Position numbers and translations under genes: made by a program | Source of the DNA: an uncultured Eubacterium sp. | GTDB taxonomy: Bacteria; Bacillota; Clostridia; Lachnospirales; Lachnospiraceae | Reading direction: 5' to 3' | Length of the DNA stretch: 64,000 nucleotides | Assembly: GCA_910586225.1 (NCBI GenBank) | Contig: CAJUIL010000002.1 | Location: 124,001 to 188,000, forward strand | The notes under the pieces: model-generated | What the model saw: the letters and a program-made list of their open reading frames with translations, nothing else | What the model was told of the DNA's origin: nothing | The model's database searches: none | Shown here: positions 32,090 to 41,718 of the stretch, piece after piece | How positions within the stretch are numbered: the stretch's first letter is position 1 | How the letters are laid out: each line of letters opens with the position of its first letter

Positions 32090-34792
32090 TTACAGCTTTG
32101 TTTCCCACATGATAATAATATCTTCGCTTGCATCTGTGTCAATTTCCGCAACAGCTCCGCATAGCTGTTCAAACAGTTCTTTTTGATCATCAGCATAAGA
32201 ATATTGCTTCATATCTTCGATCGCTTCTTCCATTTGATCCATATCCAGATTTTCAAATGCAAGGCGCAGCCGTTGAAAGAACTGATGTAGATCCTGCGGT
32301 GAGGCAAGCGGCTTTTCAGCAGCTCCGTCCGCTTCCTCCGCGTAGAAATATGGCTGTAAAATGCGGTCATAAGCCAAATACTGTTCCAGTAAGCCCGGTG
32401 TATCCCGATGGATACGCAAAGCGTCGGCTTCATTTCCGGCCTGCTCCAGCTGAGCGGCCAGGTCAGACAGCTGCGTGGCTCCAATCTGGCGGGAAGCGCT
32501 TTTTAATGCATGAACCTCAATCGTATAGGCTTTAAAGTCCTCTGCCTGCTCCAGCTTCTGAATAAGCTCTGCCTTTTTGCGGATTACGAGGTAATAATCC
32601 TTTAATACGGCCCAGAACAGCTTTTCGCTTCCGAGCAGCTTGAGCGCCGCCTGTGTATCCAGCGATTCTATCTCGATCGGTCCGTGCGGCGTGAAAGAGG
32701 AGGCAGCCTGCTGCGATGCAGGATCCTGTGGGGTGACCGGTAAAATCTTCTCAGGCGGTATCCAGCGGCGGATGGCGGATAAAATAACGCTTAGCTCGAT
32801 CGGCTTTGGCACAAAATCATTCATACCTTCGTTTAAAAACAGCTTCTCGGCTCCGTCTACCGCGTTGGCGGATAAGGCGATAATCGGTACATGGTCGTAA
32901 TTTGTATAAAAACGACGGATAATATGCGTCGCTTCGATACCGTCTACTTCAGGCATCATATGATCCATAAAGATCAGGTCGTACGTATGGCGGGCAACCT
33001 TTTCAATCGCATCTTGTGCACTGAGCGCGGTATCGATCTGCATCTGCAGCGGCTCCAGCAAGCCTGCGGCGACCGTAAGGTTGACTGAATTATCATCTAC
33101 GATAAGGACTGTCGCATCCGGCGCGATAAAGTCAAATGGATCTTCATTTTCATTTGAGGGATCCGCATATAATTCATGATTAAAAATATCTGCCAGATGT
33201 ACAGAGTACAGCGGTTTTCTTACGATGATCAGGTTTGGAATGTCGGATTCCAAGATTGTCTGGTAATTGACCAGTAGCACGGCCGTAACGTCAGGATGGC
33301 TGCGTACATAAAATTCTATTTCGTCGGAAAACATAGCGTGGTCAATAAAAAAATAATTCGTCTTATACCTTGACAACAGCGAGAGCGATTGCCCGGACTT
33401 CATCGGCAGATAAGGGATACCCAGTCGTTCAATATCCAGCTGCAGCTGGCTTGCGACATAACGGTTTTTGATCAGTCCAGCGCAGATGATGGATTTTGGG
33501 TCCCGTACACAGATGCCTGGCTCCCTGCGGATGATCTTCTGCGGCAGCGTAAAGGAGAAGCAGCTGCCTACGCCGTATTCGCTTTCTACATGGATATCGC
33601 CATGCATCTGTGTCAGCAGCTGCTTTGTAATAGCCAGTCCCAGACCGCTTCCTTCGATCTGGTAGGTTGTGCTGGTATCTACACGCTGGAAGGAATCAAA
33701 CAGCTTTTGAATATCTTCTTCACGGATGCCGCTCCCAGTATCCTCTACGGAAACGTGCAGTATCAGATCTGAGTCGTCAGGCGCGGTATATGCGATCTTT
33801 AGACGGATCTGTCCGTGTCGGGTAAATTTTACCGCGTTGTTTGTCAGGTTTAAAATGATCTGGTTCAGCCGGATATGGTCGCCGAGTATTTCCATCGGCA
33901 GATCCGGCGCCAGGTCTACGATAAATTCAATATCCTTTGTTCCAATACGGGTCGTAATGGCATTGACAATATCACTGACAAGGGATATCGGGGAATATTC
34001 CGTCACATGGATATCGATCGTTCCAGATTCGATCTTGGAAAAATCTAGGATATCGTTGATAATGGTCAAAAGCGTCTGTCCAGCTGTCTTGATCTGGTTA
34101 ATATAGTCTTTGGCGGCAAGCGGGAGCGGCTCGCGCATTGCCATTTCGGACATACCGATAATAGCATTCATTGGTGTGCGGATCTCATGGCTCATATTGG
34201 CAAGGAAATCTGACTTGGATTGTGTGGCCTGCTCCAGCTCCAGATTGGATTTTAAAATATTATAGCGGCTGCAGCCGATGCTGGATAAAATATTCGACAA
34301 CGCATATAAAAACTCGGCAGCGTCGTTGATCTCTTCCTCACTAACAATAGGGACCTTGTGCAGCGTGTCTAAATACTGCTGTGGGTCGATGCCCAGCTCC
34401 AGTGCCTGCATTCTGGCTTTTTCCTCATCTGGTTCCTCTAACAATACTTGGCCGCCGACAAAGATACCAAGGATCTCATCCCGAATAGAGATCGGAGCGG
34501 CAAAGTCGATCAGGCCAGAGTGGCACAGATAAAAGACGGCAGCTTGATTTTCCATAGCCATCGCTGCACCCTGACTGTCGCACTGTTCGCAGCGTGCGCG
34601 GCCGGTAGGCGTGCTTTTCATAAGATGGCAGAAATCAGTTATATTGCAGTGTGCGGTAACCGGATGGCCCTCCGGATCGGAGACGCCGGCAGACATTTCC
34701 GTCATTTCGCAGAATGCTTTTTCAATCGTAGTGAGTGTATCCGAATCGATCAGATCGATCAGGTTCAGGTTTAATTCATTTTCCATTTCCAT
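32090..34792 (-). CDS. PocR-domain hybrid histidine kinase (second of pair)
   Basis: A 900-residue cytoplasmic hybrid sensor kinase. Order: PocR ligand-binding domain (about 5-180; DFCHLMKSTPTGRARCEQCD with a Cys-x-x-Cys pair), HisKA with phospho-acceptor His202 in MSHEIRTPMNAIIGMSE, HATPase_c (DTGSGIREEDIQKLF, GSGLGLAI), a degenerate receiver-like domain (about 435-545), a receiver with phospho-Asp in LIFMDHMMPEVDG, and an HPt domain with EVHALKSASRQIGA. It forms a complete internal phosphorelay. PocR domains often bind small hydrocarbon derivatives. ATG 34792 is chosen because GAAGAGG lies 7 bases before it; it overlaps the end of the upstream paralogue by 17 bases, so translation is probably coupled. 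Confidence 0.9.
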   Translation of the reverse strand: MEMENELNLNLIDLIDSDTLTTIEKAFCEMTEMSAGVSDPEGHPVTAHCNITDFCHLMKSTPTGRARCEQCDSQGAAMAMENQAAVFYLCHSGLIDFAAPISIRDEILGIFVGGQVLLEEPDEEKARMQALELGIDPQQYLDTLHKVPIVSEEEINDAAEFLYALSNILSSIGCSRYNILKSNLELEQATQSKSDFLANMSHEIRTPMNAIIGMSEMAMREPLPLAAKDYINQIKTAGQTLLTIINDILDFSKIESGTIDIHVTEYSPISLVSDIVNAITTRIGTKDIEFIVDLAPDLPMEILGDHIRLNQIILNLTNNAVKFTRHGQIRLKIAYTAPDDSDLILHVSVEDTGSGIREEDIQKLFDSFQRVDTSTTYQIEGSGLGLAITKQLLTQMHGDIHVESEYGVGSCFSFTLPQKIIRREPGICVRDPKSIICAGLIKNRYVASQLQLDIERLGIPYLPMKSGQSLSLLSRYKTNYFFIDHAMFSDEIEFYVRSHPDVTAVLLVNYQTILESDIPNLIIVRKPLYSVHLADIFNHELYADPSNENEDPFDFIAPDATVLIVDDNSVNLTVAAGLLEPLQMQIDTALSAQDAIEKVARHTYDLIFMDHMMPEVDGIEATHIIRRFYTNYDHVPIIALSANAVDGAEKLFLNEGMNDFVPKPIELSVILSAIRRWIPPEKILPVTPQDPASQQAASSFTPHGPIEIESLDTQAALKLLGSEKLFWAVLKDYYLVIRKKAELIQKLEQAEDFKAYTIEVHALKSASRQIGATQLSDLAAQLEQAGNEADALRIHRDTPGLLEQYLAYDRILQPYFYAEEADGAAEKPLASPQDLHQFFQRLRLAFENLDMDQMEEAIEDMKQYSYADDQKELFEQLCGAVAEIDTDASEDIIIMWETKL

Positions 34793-37481
34793 GTTTGGCC
34801 TCTTCTTTTTCCCAGGCAGCGACGATCGTTTCACAAGAATCTACGTCCAACTCTTCTACGGCATTTCTCAGCTGCTTAAACAGATCCAGCTGCCAGTCTT
34901 GATAGTGATAAGGTGCCATTTTCTGTATGACCTCTTCCATCTGGTCCATATCCAGGTTTTCAATGGCGGATCTAAGGGTGTCAAATGCGTGCTGCAGCGT
35001 TTCCGGAGGAATTACGTCGCTGGTATCCGCATTCGTGTCCTGTTCCATAAAATATGGCGCCAGAATATGATCGTAATGCAAATACTGCTCCAGCATGGAA
35101 GCTGTATATTGATGGATGAGTCTGGCATTTTTCGCATTTCCGGCTTTTTCCATATCGGCGGCCAATGCAGATAATTCCGTTGCACCGATTTGTCGGGAAG
35201 CACTTTTCAGCGCATGAACTTCGATCGTGTAATTCTTCCAATCCTCTTTCTGCTCCAGAAGGTGGATCCGATTGGCTTTTTTGCGGATCACACGGTAATA
35301 ATCTTTTAATACAGCCCAAAGCAGCTTTTCGCTGCCAAGCAGCTTTAAGGCGGCCTCGGTATCCAATCCTTCAATGTCGACGGATGATTTTGCTGCCTCT
35401 GGCTCTTGCGGCAGCTCGCATTCACTGCTGATCTTTTGGATCTTTTCTTTTGGCAGCCAACGCTTGAGCTTGGAAATAAGCATACGCAGCTCAAAAGGCT
35501 TGCCTGCGCAGTCATTTAGTCCTTCGTTTAAAAACATCATTTCCATTTCTGTAGAAGCATTGGCGGTAAAGGCGATAACTGGCACATTTGCATATTCTTC
35601 ATGGAAGCGGCGGATAATGTGCGTCGTTTCAATCCCGTTTAGATCCGGCATCATATGGTCCATAAATATCAGGTCATAATGTTTGACCGAAACCATATTG
35701 ATCGCTTCCTTTCCGCTCTGCGCTGTGTCGATCTGCAGCTGCAGCGGCTGCAGCAGTCCGACAGCGACAGTCAGATTTACGGTATTATCGTCCACAATAA
35801 GAATCTGCGCTTCGGGCGCAATAAATTCATAATCTTCATCCATTACATTGTTGTAGTTCATATCGATGCTTTCGTGGTTGAAGATCATGGCAAGGTTTAG
35901 CGAATAAATAGGTTTTTTTAAGATCAGAAGGTTTGGCAGCGAAGAAACGCGTTCTGTATCGTAAAAATCTAAAATTAATACGGAAGTGATCGTTGGATGC
36001 GTCTGTATAAATTCTTTGACCGTATCGGTAAAAAGCGCTTTATCTATAAACAGGAAGTCTGTCTGCGTCTGTTCCAGGCTGGAAAGATCCTGCTGCGAAT
36101 CCAATGCGAGATACGGGACGTGCAGCCGCTTCATATCCTTTTTCATTTGCGCATGGACTTTATCGTCAGCGATCAGTCCGGCAGCGCCGGAAGGAAGCTC
36201 CCGAATGGAAATGCTTGGCAGCGAGCGCGCGATACGCTGCGGCAGCTGGAAAGAAAAGCGGGAACCCTTGCCGTATTCGCTTTCCACGTGTATCGTACCC
36301 ATCATCAGATGCAGGAGCTGCTGGCTGATAGCAAGTCCAAGCCCGGTACCCTCCAGGTTACGGTTGCGCTTGCTGTCAAGCTGCTGAAACGACTGGAACA
36401 GCTTTTCCACATCCGCTTTTTTAATGCCGATGCCGGTATCCTGGATCGTTGTATGTAAAACGATCTCATTGTCATTTCTGACAAGAGGCTCGCACGTTAC
36501 GGTAATATAGCCGTGCCTTGTAAACTTTACGGCGTTGTTCGTCAGATTTACAAAAATCTGCTTGATACGCAGGCTGTCGCCCAATAGCTCAAATGGGATG
36601 TCCGGTGAGATATCCAAGATCAGCTCTACATCTTTGCTGCCCAGATGAGACATGATAATATTTGCGACGTCGTTGATCATAGACATCGGTTCATATTCGC
36701 CCATTGTGATTTCCATCTTTCCAGATTCGATCTTGGAAAAATCCAGAATGTCATTGATAATCATCAGCAGGTTTTTTCCGGAACTTTTGATCTGGCTGAC
36801 ATATTCGCGCGCAGCCATTGGCAGTTCTTCCCGCAGCGCCATTTCGGCCATGCCGATGATCGCGTTCATCGGCGTACGGATCTCGTGGCTCATATTCGCG
36901 AGAAAATCCGATTTTAAATGAGTGATACGTTTAATTTTGGCGTTTTCCTGCAAAATGACATAATTGTGGTAAGCGATGCTGGACAGTGCGGCTGTGATCG
37001 TATGCATAAAGGAAGAAGCGCGTTTGAGCTCTTCTCGCGGAAAATAGGGGAGCCTGTGATACGCCTGCAAATATTCCTTTTTGTCAATACCAAGCTCATT
37101 AGCAAGATGGCAGATACGCTCGTCGTCCGGCGGGGCATCTAAAAATTGTCCGCAGAAAAAACAAGCGATCAGTTGGTTGTTGATAATGACCGGAGTTGCA
37201 AAGCAGCGCAGCCCGGCATGACAGTGGTATGTAATGGCACGGCCCTGGTGGAACGAATGCTTTGCGCTGTTGATATCGCACGTTTTACACCGCTGATTTC
37301 CGATTTTGGAGGCGCGTGTATACATCGAGCAAAAATCGGACTGGCAGGAGCATCCGGTAATGTAATTTCCGTTACCATCTGTAATATAAGCGGCAATGCC
37401 GGTCATTTTTGAAAACGAATTTTGCATTTCCTGTAAAATGGAAATGTCTATCAGATCTGTTAATATTAGGGTATCATCCAT
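34776..37481 (-). CDS. PocR-domain hybrid histidine kinase (first of pair)
   Basis: A 901-residue paralogue of the next gene, with the same order: PocR (about 5-175; CSCQSDFCSMYTRAS, then RCKTCD), HisKA with His199 in MSHEIRTPMNAIIGMAE, HATPase_c (DTGIGIKKADVEKLF), degenerate receiver (about 420-530), receiver (LIFMDHMMPDLNG) and HPt (EVHALKSASRQIGA). No transmembrane helix is present, so the ligand or signal is cytoplasmic. The PocR part has more Cys (Cys44, Cys46, Cys51, Cys65, Cys68, Cys87) than its sister, which may mean metal or redox sensing. The ATG follows AGAAAGG. Recent duplication followed by divergence of the sensor is likely. Confidence 0.9.
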   Translation of the reverse strand: MDDTLILTDLIDISILQEMQNSFSKMTGIAAYITDGNGNYITGCSCQSDFCSMYTRASKIGNQRCKTCDINSAKHSFHQGRAITYHCHAGLRCFATPVIINNQLIACFFCGQFLDAPPDDERICHLANELGIDKKEYLQAYHRLPYFPREELKRASSFMHTITAALSSIAYHNYVILQENAKIKRITHLKSDFLANMSHEIRTPMNAIIGMAEMALREELPMAAREYVSQIKSSGKNLLMIINDILDFSKIESGKMEITMGEYEPMSMINDVANIIMSHLGSKDVELILDISPDIPFELLGDSLRIKQIFVNLTNNAVKFTRHGYITVTCEPLVRNDNEIVLHTTIQDTGIGIKKADVEKLFQSFQQLDSKRNRNLEGTGLGLAISQQLLHLMMGTIHVESEYGKGSRFSFQLPQRIARSLPSISIRELPSGAAGLIADDKVHAQMKKDMKRLHVPYLALDSQQDLSSLEQTQTDFLFIDKALFTDTVKEFIQTHPTITSVLILDFYDTERVSSLPNLLILKKPIYSLNLAMIFNHESIDMNYNNVMDEDYEFIAPEAQILIVDDNTVNLTVAVGLLQPLQLQIDTAQSGKEAINMVSVKHYDLIFMDHMMPDLNGIETTHIIRRFHEEYANVPVIAFTANASTEMEMMFLNEGLNDCAGKPFELRMLISKLKRWLPKEKIQKISSECELPQEPEAAKSSVDIEGLDTEAALKLLGSEKLLWAVLKDYYRVIRKKANRIHLLEQKEDWKNYTIEVHALKSASRQIGATELSALAADMEKAGNAKNARLIHQYTASMLEQYLHYDHILAPYFMEQDTNADTSDVIPPETLQHAFDTLRSAIENLDMDQMEEVIQKMAPYHYQDWQLDLFKQLRNAVEELDVDSCETIVAAWEKEEAKHGNGK

Positions 37482-37532
37482 ACAATAAACCTTTCTTTAT
37501 GACAAAGTCCCTTCTGGGCTGCGTCCGTTTAG

Positions 37533-38393
37533 CTATATCGTAGCTTCGATGGCTTCTACCAGCTTGTCGTGGTCGATCGGCTTTAACAGGTATCCCTGCG
37601 GCTTTAGGGCAAGCACCTGCTGGATTTTTTTGCGGTCGTTGATCCCGGTCAGGAAAATGACAGGTATCTGTGCTGTGGAAGGATTGCCGCGCAGCTTTTC
37701 TAAAATGGCAGGGCCGTTTTCGCCTGGCATTTCATAATCCAACAGGATCAGGTTTGTCATTTTGGATTCCAGGAATTTTAGCGCGACCTTGCCGTTGATC
37801 GCGGTTGCGATATCGTAGCTGTCGTCCAGATAGCGCTTGATCAGCTTAAGCATACGGAAATCATCGTCTACTACAAGGATATGCTTGCGCGTGTTGACCG
37901 GGGCAGCTGTGAACAGTGAATCAATATCATTCAGGATAGCTTGCGTCTGCTCATGGTCTGCCGCACGCAGGACCTCGGATGGATTTGGCTTTGCCGCCGC
38001 TGGTTCTTCCTCCGGGATCTGATAGTTATGTTTCAGGTAAGCGGCTATTTTTTCGGCGATCTGCAGCGCGGTAAGCGGCTTGATCAGGTTCATATCTGAG
38101 AAATCAGCAGACAGCTTGCGCATCTCGTCGCAGTCCTCCTGTGTCGCAACGACAAAAAACGGTGTTTTGCGTTCCAGCTTTGTGTGTTTGATCGTAACGA
38201 GCTGGGACATCGTATCTCGTGTTTCGTTATGCATACAGTATACAAGAACGTGCGGCTGAAAATATTTCAGGTGGCAGGCGATATCATCAAAACGGCTGGA
38301 AGTGCTCTGGCATTCCAAAATATCGTTTGCGTGGAGGAACATATCATCGATCGTTGCTTTGTTGTTGCCTGCTAATAATACTTTATATCTCAT
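37533..38393 (-). CDS. Two-receiver response regulator without output domain
   Basis: A 286-residue protein. The first half (about 1-125) is receiver-like, but the phospho-Asp position reads HVLVYCMHNE without Asp. A Pro/Ala/Glu linker leads to a canonical receiver (about 169-286): HILVVDDDFRM, LILLDYEMPGENGP with phospho-Asp219, FLTG and the Lys in LLKPID. There is no DNA-binding or enzymatic domain, so it probably acts by protein contact or as a phosphate relay. AGGAGG precedes the ATG. It is first in a three-gene operon with two hybrid kinases. Confidence 0.88.
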   Translation of the reverse strand: MRYKVLLAGNNKATIDDMFLHANDILECQSTSSRFDDIACHLKYFQPHVLVYCMHNETRDTMSQLVTIKHTKLERKTPFFVVATQEDCDEMRKLSADFSDMNLIKPLTALQIAEKIAAYLKHNYQIPEEEPAAAKPNPSEVLRAADHEQTQAILNDIDSLFTAAPVNTRKHILVVDDDFRMLKLIKRYLDDSYDIATAINGKVALKFLESKMTNLILLDYEMPGENGPAILEKLRGNPSTAQIPVIFLTGINDRKKIQQVLALKPQGYLLKPIDHDKLVEAIEATI

Positions 38394-38472
38394 AGTAAAC
38401 CTCCTAAAATGGCTTTTGAGCTATATAGGATAGCTCCAGATTGCGTTTTAGAGTGTAACGTCTCTATTCTAT

Positions 38473-38500
38473 ATTATAACAGCATATGAAAAATTTGCAA
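38473..38500 (-). promoter_or_regulatory. Promoter of the response regulator/kinase operon
   Basis: On the minus strand TTGCAA (38495-38500), 16-base spacer and TATAAT (38473-38478), about 80 bases before the start. Confidence 0.6.
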
Positions 38501-38531
38501 GCTAGAGTTGGACGGTAACAAAAGCCGGATA

Positions 38532-38561
38532 TTGACAAAAGAGTACCTTTTCGAATATCTT
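38532..38561 (+). promoter_or_regulatory. Promoter for PAP2 gene
   Basis: A perfect TTGACA (38532-38537), 18-base spacer and TATCTT (38556-38561), 52 bases before the start. It is divergent from the kinase operon. Confidence 0.55.
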
Positions 38562-38612
38562 TAGTGAGAGTAGTTCGCGTAAAAAAATAGAAAAACAAAA
38601 AGGAGAATGCCT

Positions 38613-39137
38613 ATGCTGGAATTTATTACCAATGCGGATATCCAGATTCTTTTATTGATACAGGAAAATATCCGTACACCCTGGCTGACGCCGATCGTTA
38701 CGTTTCTCACGAGTCTTGGGAATGCCGGGATTTTATGGGTGCTGCTGTCCGCCCTCTTGCTGATCTCCAAAAAGACACGTAAGATTGGCTGGGCCAGCTT
38801 CATTGCGCTATTTGCCTCACTGGTGATCAACAATCTGATTTTAAAAAATCTGGTCGCAAGGACAAGACCGTATGACGCGTTTCAGGTGCTGGTGCCGCTT
38901 GTCACAAGGCCGTCTGATTTTTCGTTTCCTTCCGGTCATACGGGCAGTTCTTTTGCTTCAGCTTATGTCCTTTGGCGGCGGCTGCCGAAAACAGCGGGAA
39001 TCCCGGCGCTTGTGATGGCGGCTTTGATCGGGCTGTCCAGGCTGTATGTCGGCGTGCATTATCCAAGCGATGTGCTTGTGGGGCTGCTGACCGGAATATT
39101 GTCCGGTATGCTGGCGCAGCGAATCGTCAAAAAATGA
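38613..39137 (+). CDS. PAP2-family membrane phosphatase
   Basis: A 174-residue integral membrane protein with about five helices. The PAP2 active-site motifs are all present: KNLVARTRP (KX6RP), FPSGH (PSGH) and SRLYVGVHYPSDV (SRX5HX3D). Members dephosphorylate undecaprenyl pyrophosphate (BcrC-like) or phosphatidate; the small size fits the undecaprenyl type. ATG 38613 is chosen because AGGAG lies 7 bases before it; the ATG at 38607 would nearly touch the site. Confidence 0.92.
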   Translation: MLEFITNADIQILLLIQENIRTPWLTPIVTFLTSLGNAGILWVLLSALLLISKKTRKIGWASFIALFASLVINNLILKNLVARTRPYDAFQVLVPLVTRPSDFSFPSGHTGSSFASAYVLWRRLPKTAGIPALVMAALIGLSRLYVGVHYPSDVLVGLLTGILSGMLAQRIVKK

Positions 39138-39145
39138 AAATAGTG

Positions 39146-39174
39146 TTGCAACATTCACAAAAACGTTGTAAAAT
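39146..39174 (+). promoter_or_regulatory. Promoter for ptsI
   Basis: TTGCAA (39146-39151), 17-base spacer and TAAAAT (39169-39174), 63 bases before ptsI and directly after the PAP2 stop. Confidence 0.6.
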
Positions 39175-39236
39175 ATAGATACACTGATGATATTTTGATG
39201 ATGCGAGTACAATAAAAATCGGAAGGGAGAAAAAAA

Positions 39237-40865
39237 ATGACTGAATTTTCAGGAAAATCAGTATATAAGGGCATCACTATGGGCAAAGTCCTTGTATTGA
39301 AGAACAGGGATTTTCAGATTAAGCGTACAAAGGTAGAGGACGCGCAGGCAGAAATTGACAGAGTGGATGCTGCAGGAGAGCAGGCAAAGGCACAGCTTAA
39401 GGCTCTGTATGATAAAGCGGTCAAAGAAGTGGGGGAAGCCAGTGCAGCTATTTTTGAAGTACACCAGATGATGCTGGAGGATGATGATTATCTGGATTCT
39501 ATATATAATATGATACGTACAGAAATGGTAAACGCGGAATATGCCGTAGCGATCACCGGGGACAACTTTGCGGAAATGTTCGCAAATATGGATGATGATT
39601 ATATGAAGGCCAGATCCGCGGACATAAAGGATATCTCGGAGCGTCTTGTACGCAACCTGTCCGGTGAAGGAGACGCAGATCTAAGCTCCATGGAGCCGTC
39701 GATCATCGTTGCAGATGATCTAAGCCCAAGCGAGACAGTGCAGATGGATAAGGAAAAAATACTTGGGTTTGTCACGGTACATGGTTCGACCAATTCACAT
39801 ACGGCGATTCTGGCGCGTATGATGAATATTCCGGCTTTGATCGGGGTGCCGATGAATCTGGAGGATATACATACTGGCATGGAGGCAGTCGTTGACGGCT
39901 TTACGAGCAAGGTTATTTTTGAGCCGGACGAGGAGGTGCGCACCCAGACACGCAGCCGTATTCAGGAGGAGCAGGAAAAAGCGCATATGCTCCAGACGCT
40001 AAAAGGCAAGGAAAACGTGACGCTGGACGGCCGGAAGGTGAATATCTATGCGAACATCGGAAGTGTCGGGGACGTCGGCTACGTATTGGAAAACGACGCT
40101 GGGGGCATCGGCCTGTTCCGCAGCGAGTTCTTGTATCTTGGAAAATCTGACTTTCCGACAGAGGAAGAACAGTTCCAGGCGTACCGCCAGGTGCTTCAGA
40201 CGATGGCGGGCAAAAAGGTCATTATCCGTACGCTGGATATCGGCGCGGATAAGCAGGTGGATTATTTTAATCTCGGCAATGAGGATAATCCGGCATTGGG
40301 TTACCGGGCGATCCGTATCTGCTTAAAGCAGCCGGACATCTTTAAAACGCAGGTGCGTGCGCTGCTGCGTGCAGCCGTATTCGGCAATCTTTCGATCATG
40401 TATCCGATGATCATTGCAGTAGACGAAGTGAAAAAAATCTATGAGATCGTAGAGGAAGTGCGCCAAGAGCTGGAAGCAAAGGGTATTCCTTATAAAATAC
40501 CGGAGCAGGGCATTATGATCGAGACGCCTGCGGCAGTTATGGTCAGCGAGGAGCTGGCGCAGCTGGTAGACTTTTTCAGCATCGGTACAAACGACCTGAC
40601 CCAGTATACGCTGGCGATTGACAGGCAGAATGCAAGGCTGGATGATTTTTATGATCCGCACCATCCGGCAATCTTAAAGATGATCCAGATGGTTGTAGAT
40701 AGTGCGCATAAATATGGCAAATGGGCCGGCATCTGCGGAGAGTTGGGCGCAGACTTGGAGCTGACAGAAGAATTTATGAGAATGGGGCTGGATGAGCTTT
40801 CTGTAGCTCCTTCTATGATATTAAAGGTGCGTAAGGCCGTTCGTGAGATGAGGGTAGCCGAATAA
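39237..40865 (+). CDS. ptsI: PTS enzyme I (phosphoenolpyruvate-protein phosphotransferase)
   Basis: Takes phosphate from PEP and passes it to HPr, feeding all sugar PTS transporters. The 542 residues are slightly below the usual 570. The N-terminal phospho-His region is HGSTNSHTAILARMMNIPALIG with His188. The PEP-binding half shows GGIGLFRSEFLYL (Arg and Glu ligands), DIGADKQVDYF, MYPMI, and FFSIGTNDLTQYTLAIDRQN, with the catalytic Cys in GKWAGICGELG. A separate HPr gene is not beside it here, although ptsH-ptsI is a common pair. GGGAG precedes the ATG. Confidence 0.96.
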   Translation: MTEFSGKSVYKGITMGKVLVLKNRDFQIKRTKVEDAQAEIDRVDAAGEQAKAQLKALYDKAVKEVGEASAAIFEVHQMMLEDDDYLDSIYNMIRTEMVNAEYAVAITGDNFAEMFANMDDDYMKARSADIKDISERLVRNLSGEGDADLSSMEPSIIVADDLSPSETVQMDKEKILGFVTVHGSTNSHTAILARMMNIPALIGVPMNLEDIHTGMEAVVDGFTSKVIFEPDEEVRTQTRSRIQEEQEKAHMLQTLKGKENVTLDGRKVNIYANIGSVGDVGYVLENDAGGIGLFRSEFLYLGKSDFPTEEEQFQAYRQVLQTMAGKKVIIRTLDIGADKQVDYFNLGNEDNPALGYRAIRICLKQPDIFKTQVRALLRAAVFGNLSIMYPMIIAVDEVKKIYEIVEEVRQELEAKGIPYKIPEQGIMIETPAAVMVSEELAQLVDFFSIGTNDLTQYTLAIDRQNARLDDFYDPHHPAILKMIQMVVDSAHKYGKWAGICGELGADLELTEEFMRMGLDELSVAPSMILKVRKAVREMRVAE

Positions 40866-40887
40866 CAGAATGCAGGAGGAAATCCGG

Positions 40888-41634
40888 ATGTTATTGGAAA
40901 ATAAAGTAGCAGTTGTAACAGGCGGCAGCCGTGGGATCGGCTATGCGATCGTGGAAGGCTTTCTGGCGGAAGGTGCGTCAGTGATCCTGTGTGCCAGCCG
41001 TCAGGAAACCGCAGACAAAGCGGTTGCAAAGCTTAAGGAATCAAATCCGGATGCGCCAGTGGAAGCGATCTGGCCGGATTTATCGGATTATGCCAACGTA
41101 AAGGAGGCGTTTGACCAGATCGTAAAGACATACGGACATATTGACATCCTGGTCAATAATGCGGGAGTATCAGAAAGCACGCCGTTTTCGAAATATACGG
41201 AAGAATTGATGGATAAAGTATTGGATCTAAATATCAAAGGCGTGTACAACTGCTCCAAAGCAGCGGCGGAATATATGGAAGCGCAGAAAAGCGGCGTAAT
41301 CATTAATACGTCGTCAATGGTCAGCATTTACGGACAGCCTGCCGGAATTGCGTATCCGACCTCTAAATTCGCGGTGAACGGATTTACGCTTTCGCTGGCG
41401 AGAGAGCTTGGGCCAAAGGGGATCCGTGTGAACGCGGTTGCGCCTGGTATTACCAATACGGATATGATGCAGGCAGTACCAAAAGAGGTGATCGAGCCGA
41501 TGATTGCGCAGATTCCATTGCGCCGTATGGGCGAGCCGGAGGATATCGCAAACGCGGTAGTATTTCTGGCATCGGAAAAGGCGTCGTATATTACCGGCGT
41601 TGTGCTGAGTGTGGACGGTCTGGCAAGGTGCTGA
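40888..41634 (+). CDS. Short-chain dehydrogenase/reductase (FabG/hydroxysteroid dehydrogenase-like)
   Basis: A 248-residue NAD(P)-dependent oxidoreductase of the classical SDR family. Cofactor motif VVTGGSRGIGYAI, structural ILVNNAGVSE, catalytic Ser in IINTSSMVSIYG and Tyr-x-x-x-Lys in YPTSK, then RVNAVAPGITNTDM. Substrate is not determined; candidates include 3-oxoacyl-ACP, sugars or steroids. GVIINTSSM, APGITNTDM and the VSVDG-type ending resemble the BaiA 3-alpha-hydroxysteroid dehydrogenases of bile-acid converting Clostridia, but these are also common SDR features. ATG 40888 is used because CAGGAGGA lies before it; the upstream ATG at 40870 sits before that site. Confidence 0.88.
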   Translation: MLLENKVAVVTGGSRGIGYAIVEGFLAEGASVILCASRQETADKAVAKLKESNPDAPVEAIWPDLSDYANVKEAFDQIVKTYGHIDILVNNAGVSESTPFSKYTEELMDKVLDLNIKGVYNCSKAAAEYMEAQKSGVIINTSSMVSIYGQPAGIAYPTSKFAVNGFTLSLARELGPKGIRVNAVAPGITNTDMMQAVPKEVIEPMIAQIPLRRMGEPEDIANAVVFLASEKASYITGVVLSVDGLARC

Positions 41635-41685
41635 TAAGACTGTGAGGCTGTAGGGCCGGATGAAATCGGACTGGATATCAATTAA

Positions 41686-41715
41686 GGGAGATCAATGCTA
41701 TGACATTGATCTCCC
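41686..41715 (+). terminator. Bidirectional terminator between SDR and phosphoesterase genes
   Basis: A perfect 12-bp stem (GGGAGATCAATG with CATTGATCTCCC) and 6-base loop, T-rich on the plus side. The two flanking genes converge, and the stem ends 4 bases from the minus-strand stop codon. Confidence 0.9.
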
Positions 41716-41718
41716 TAT

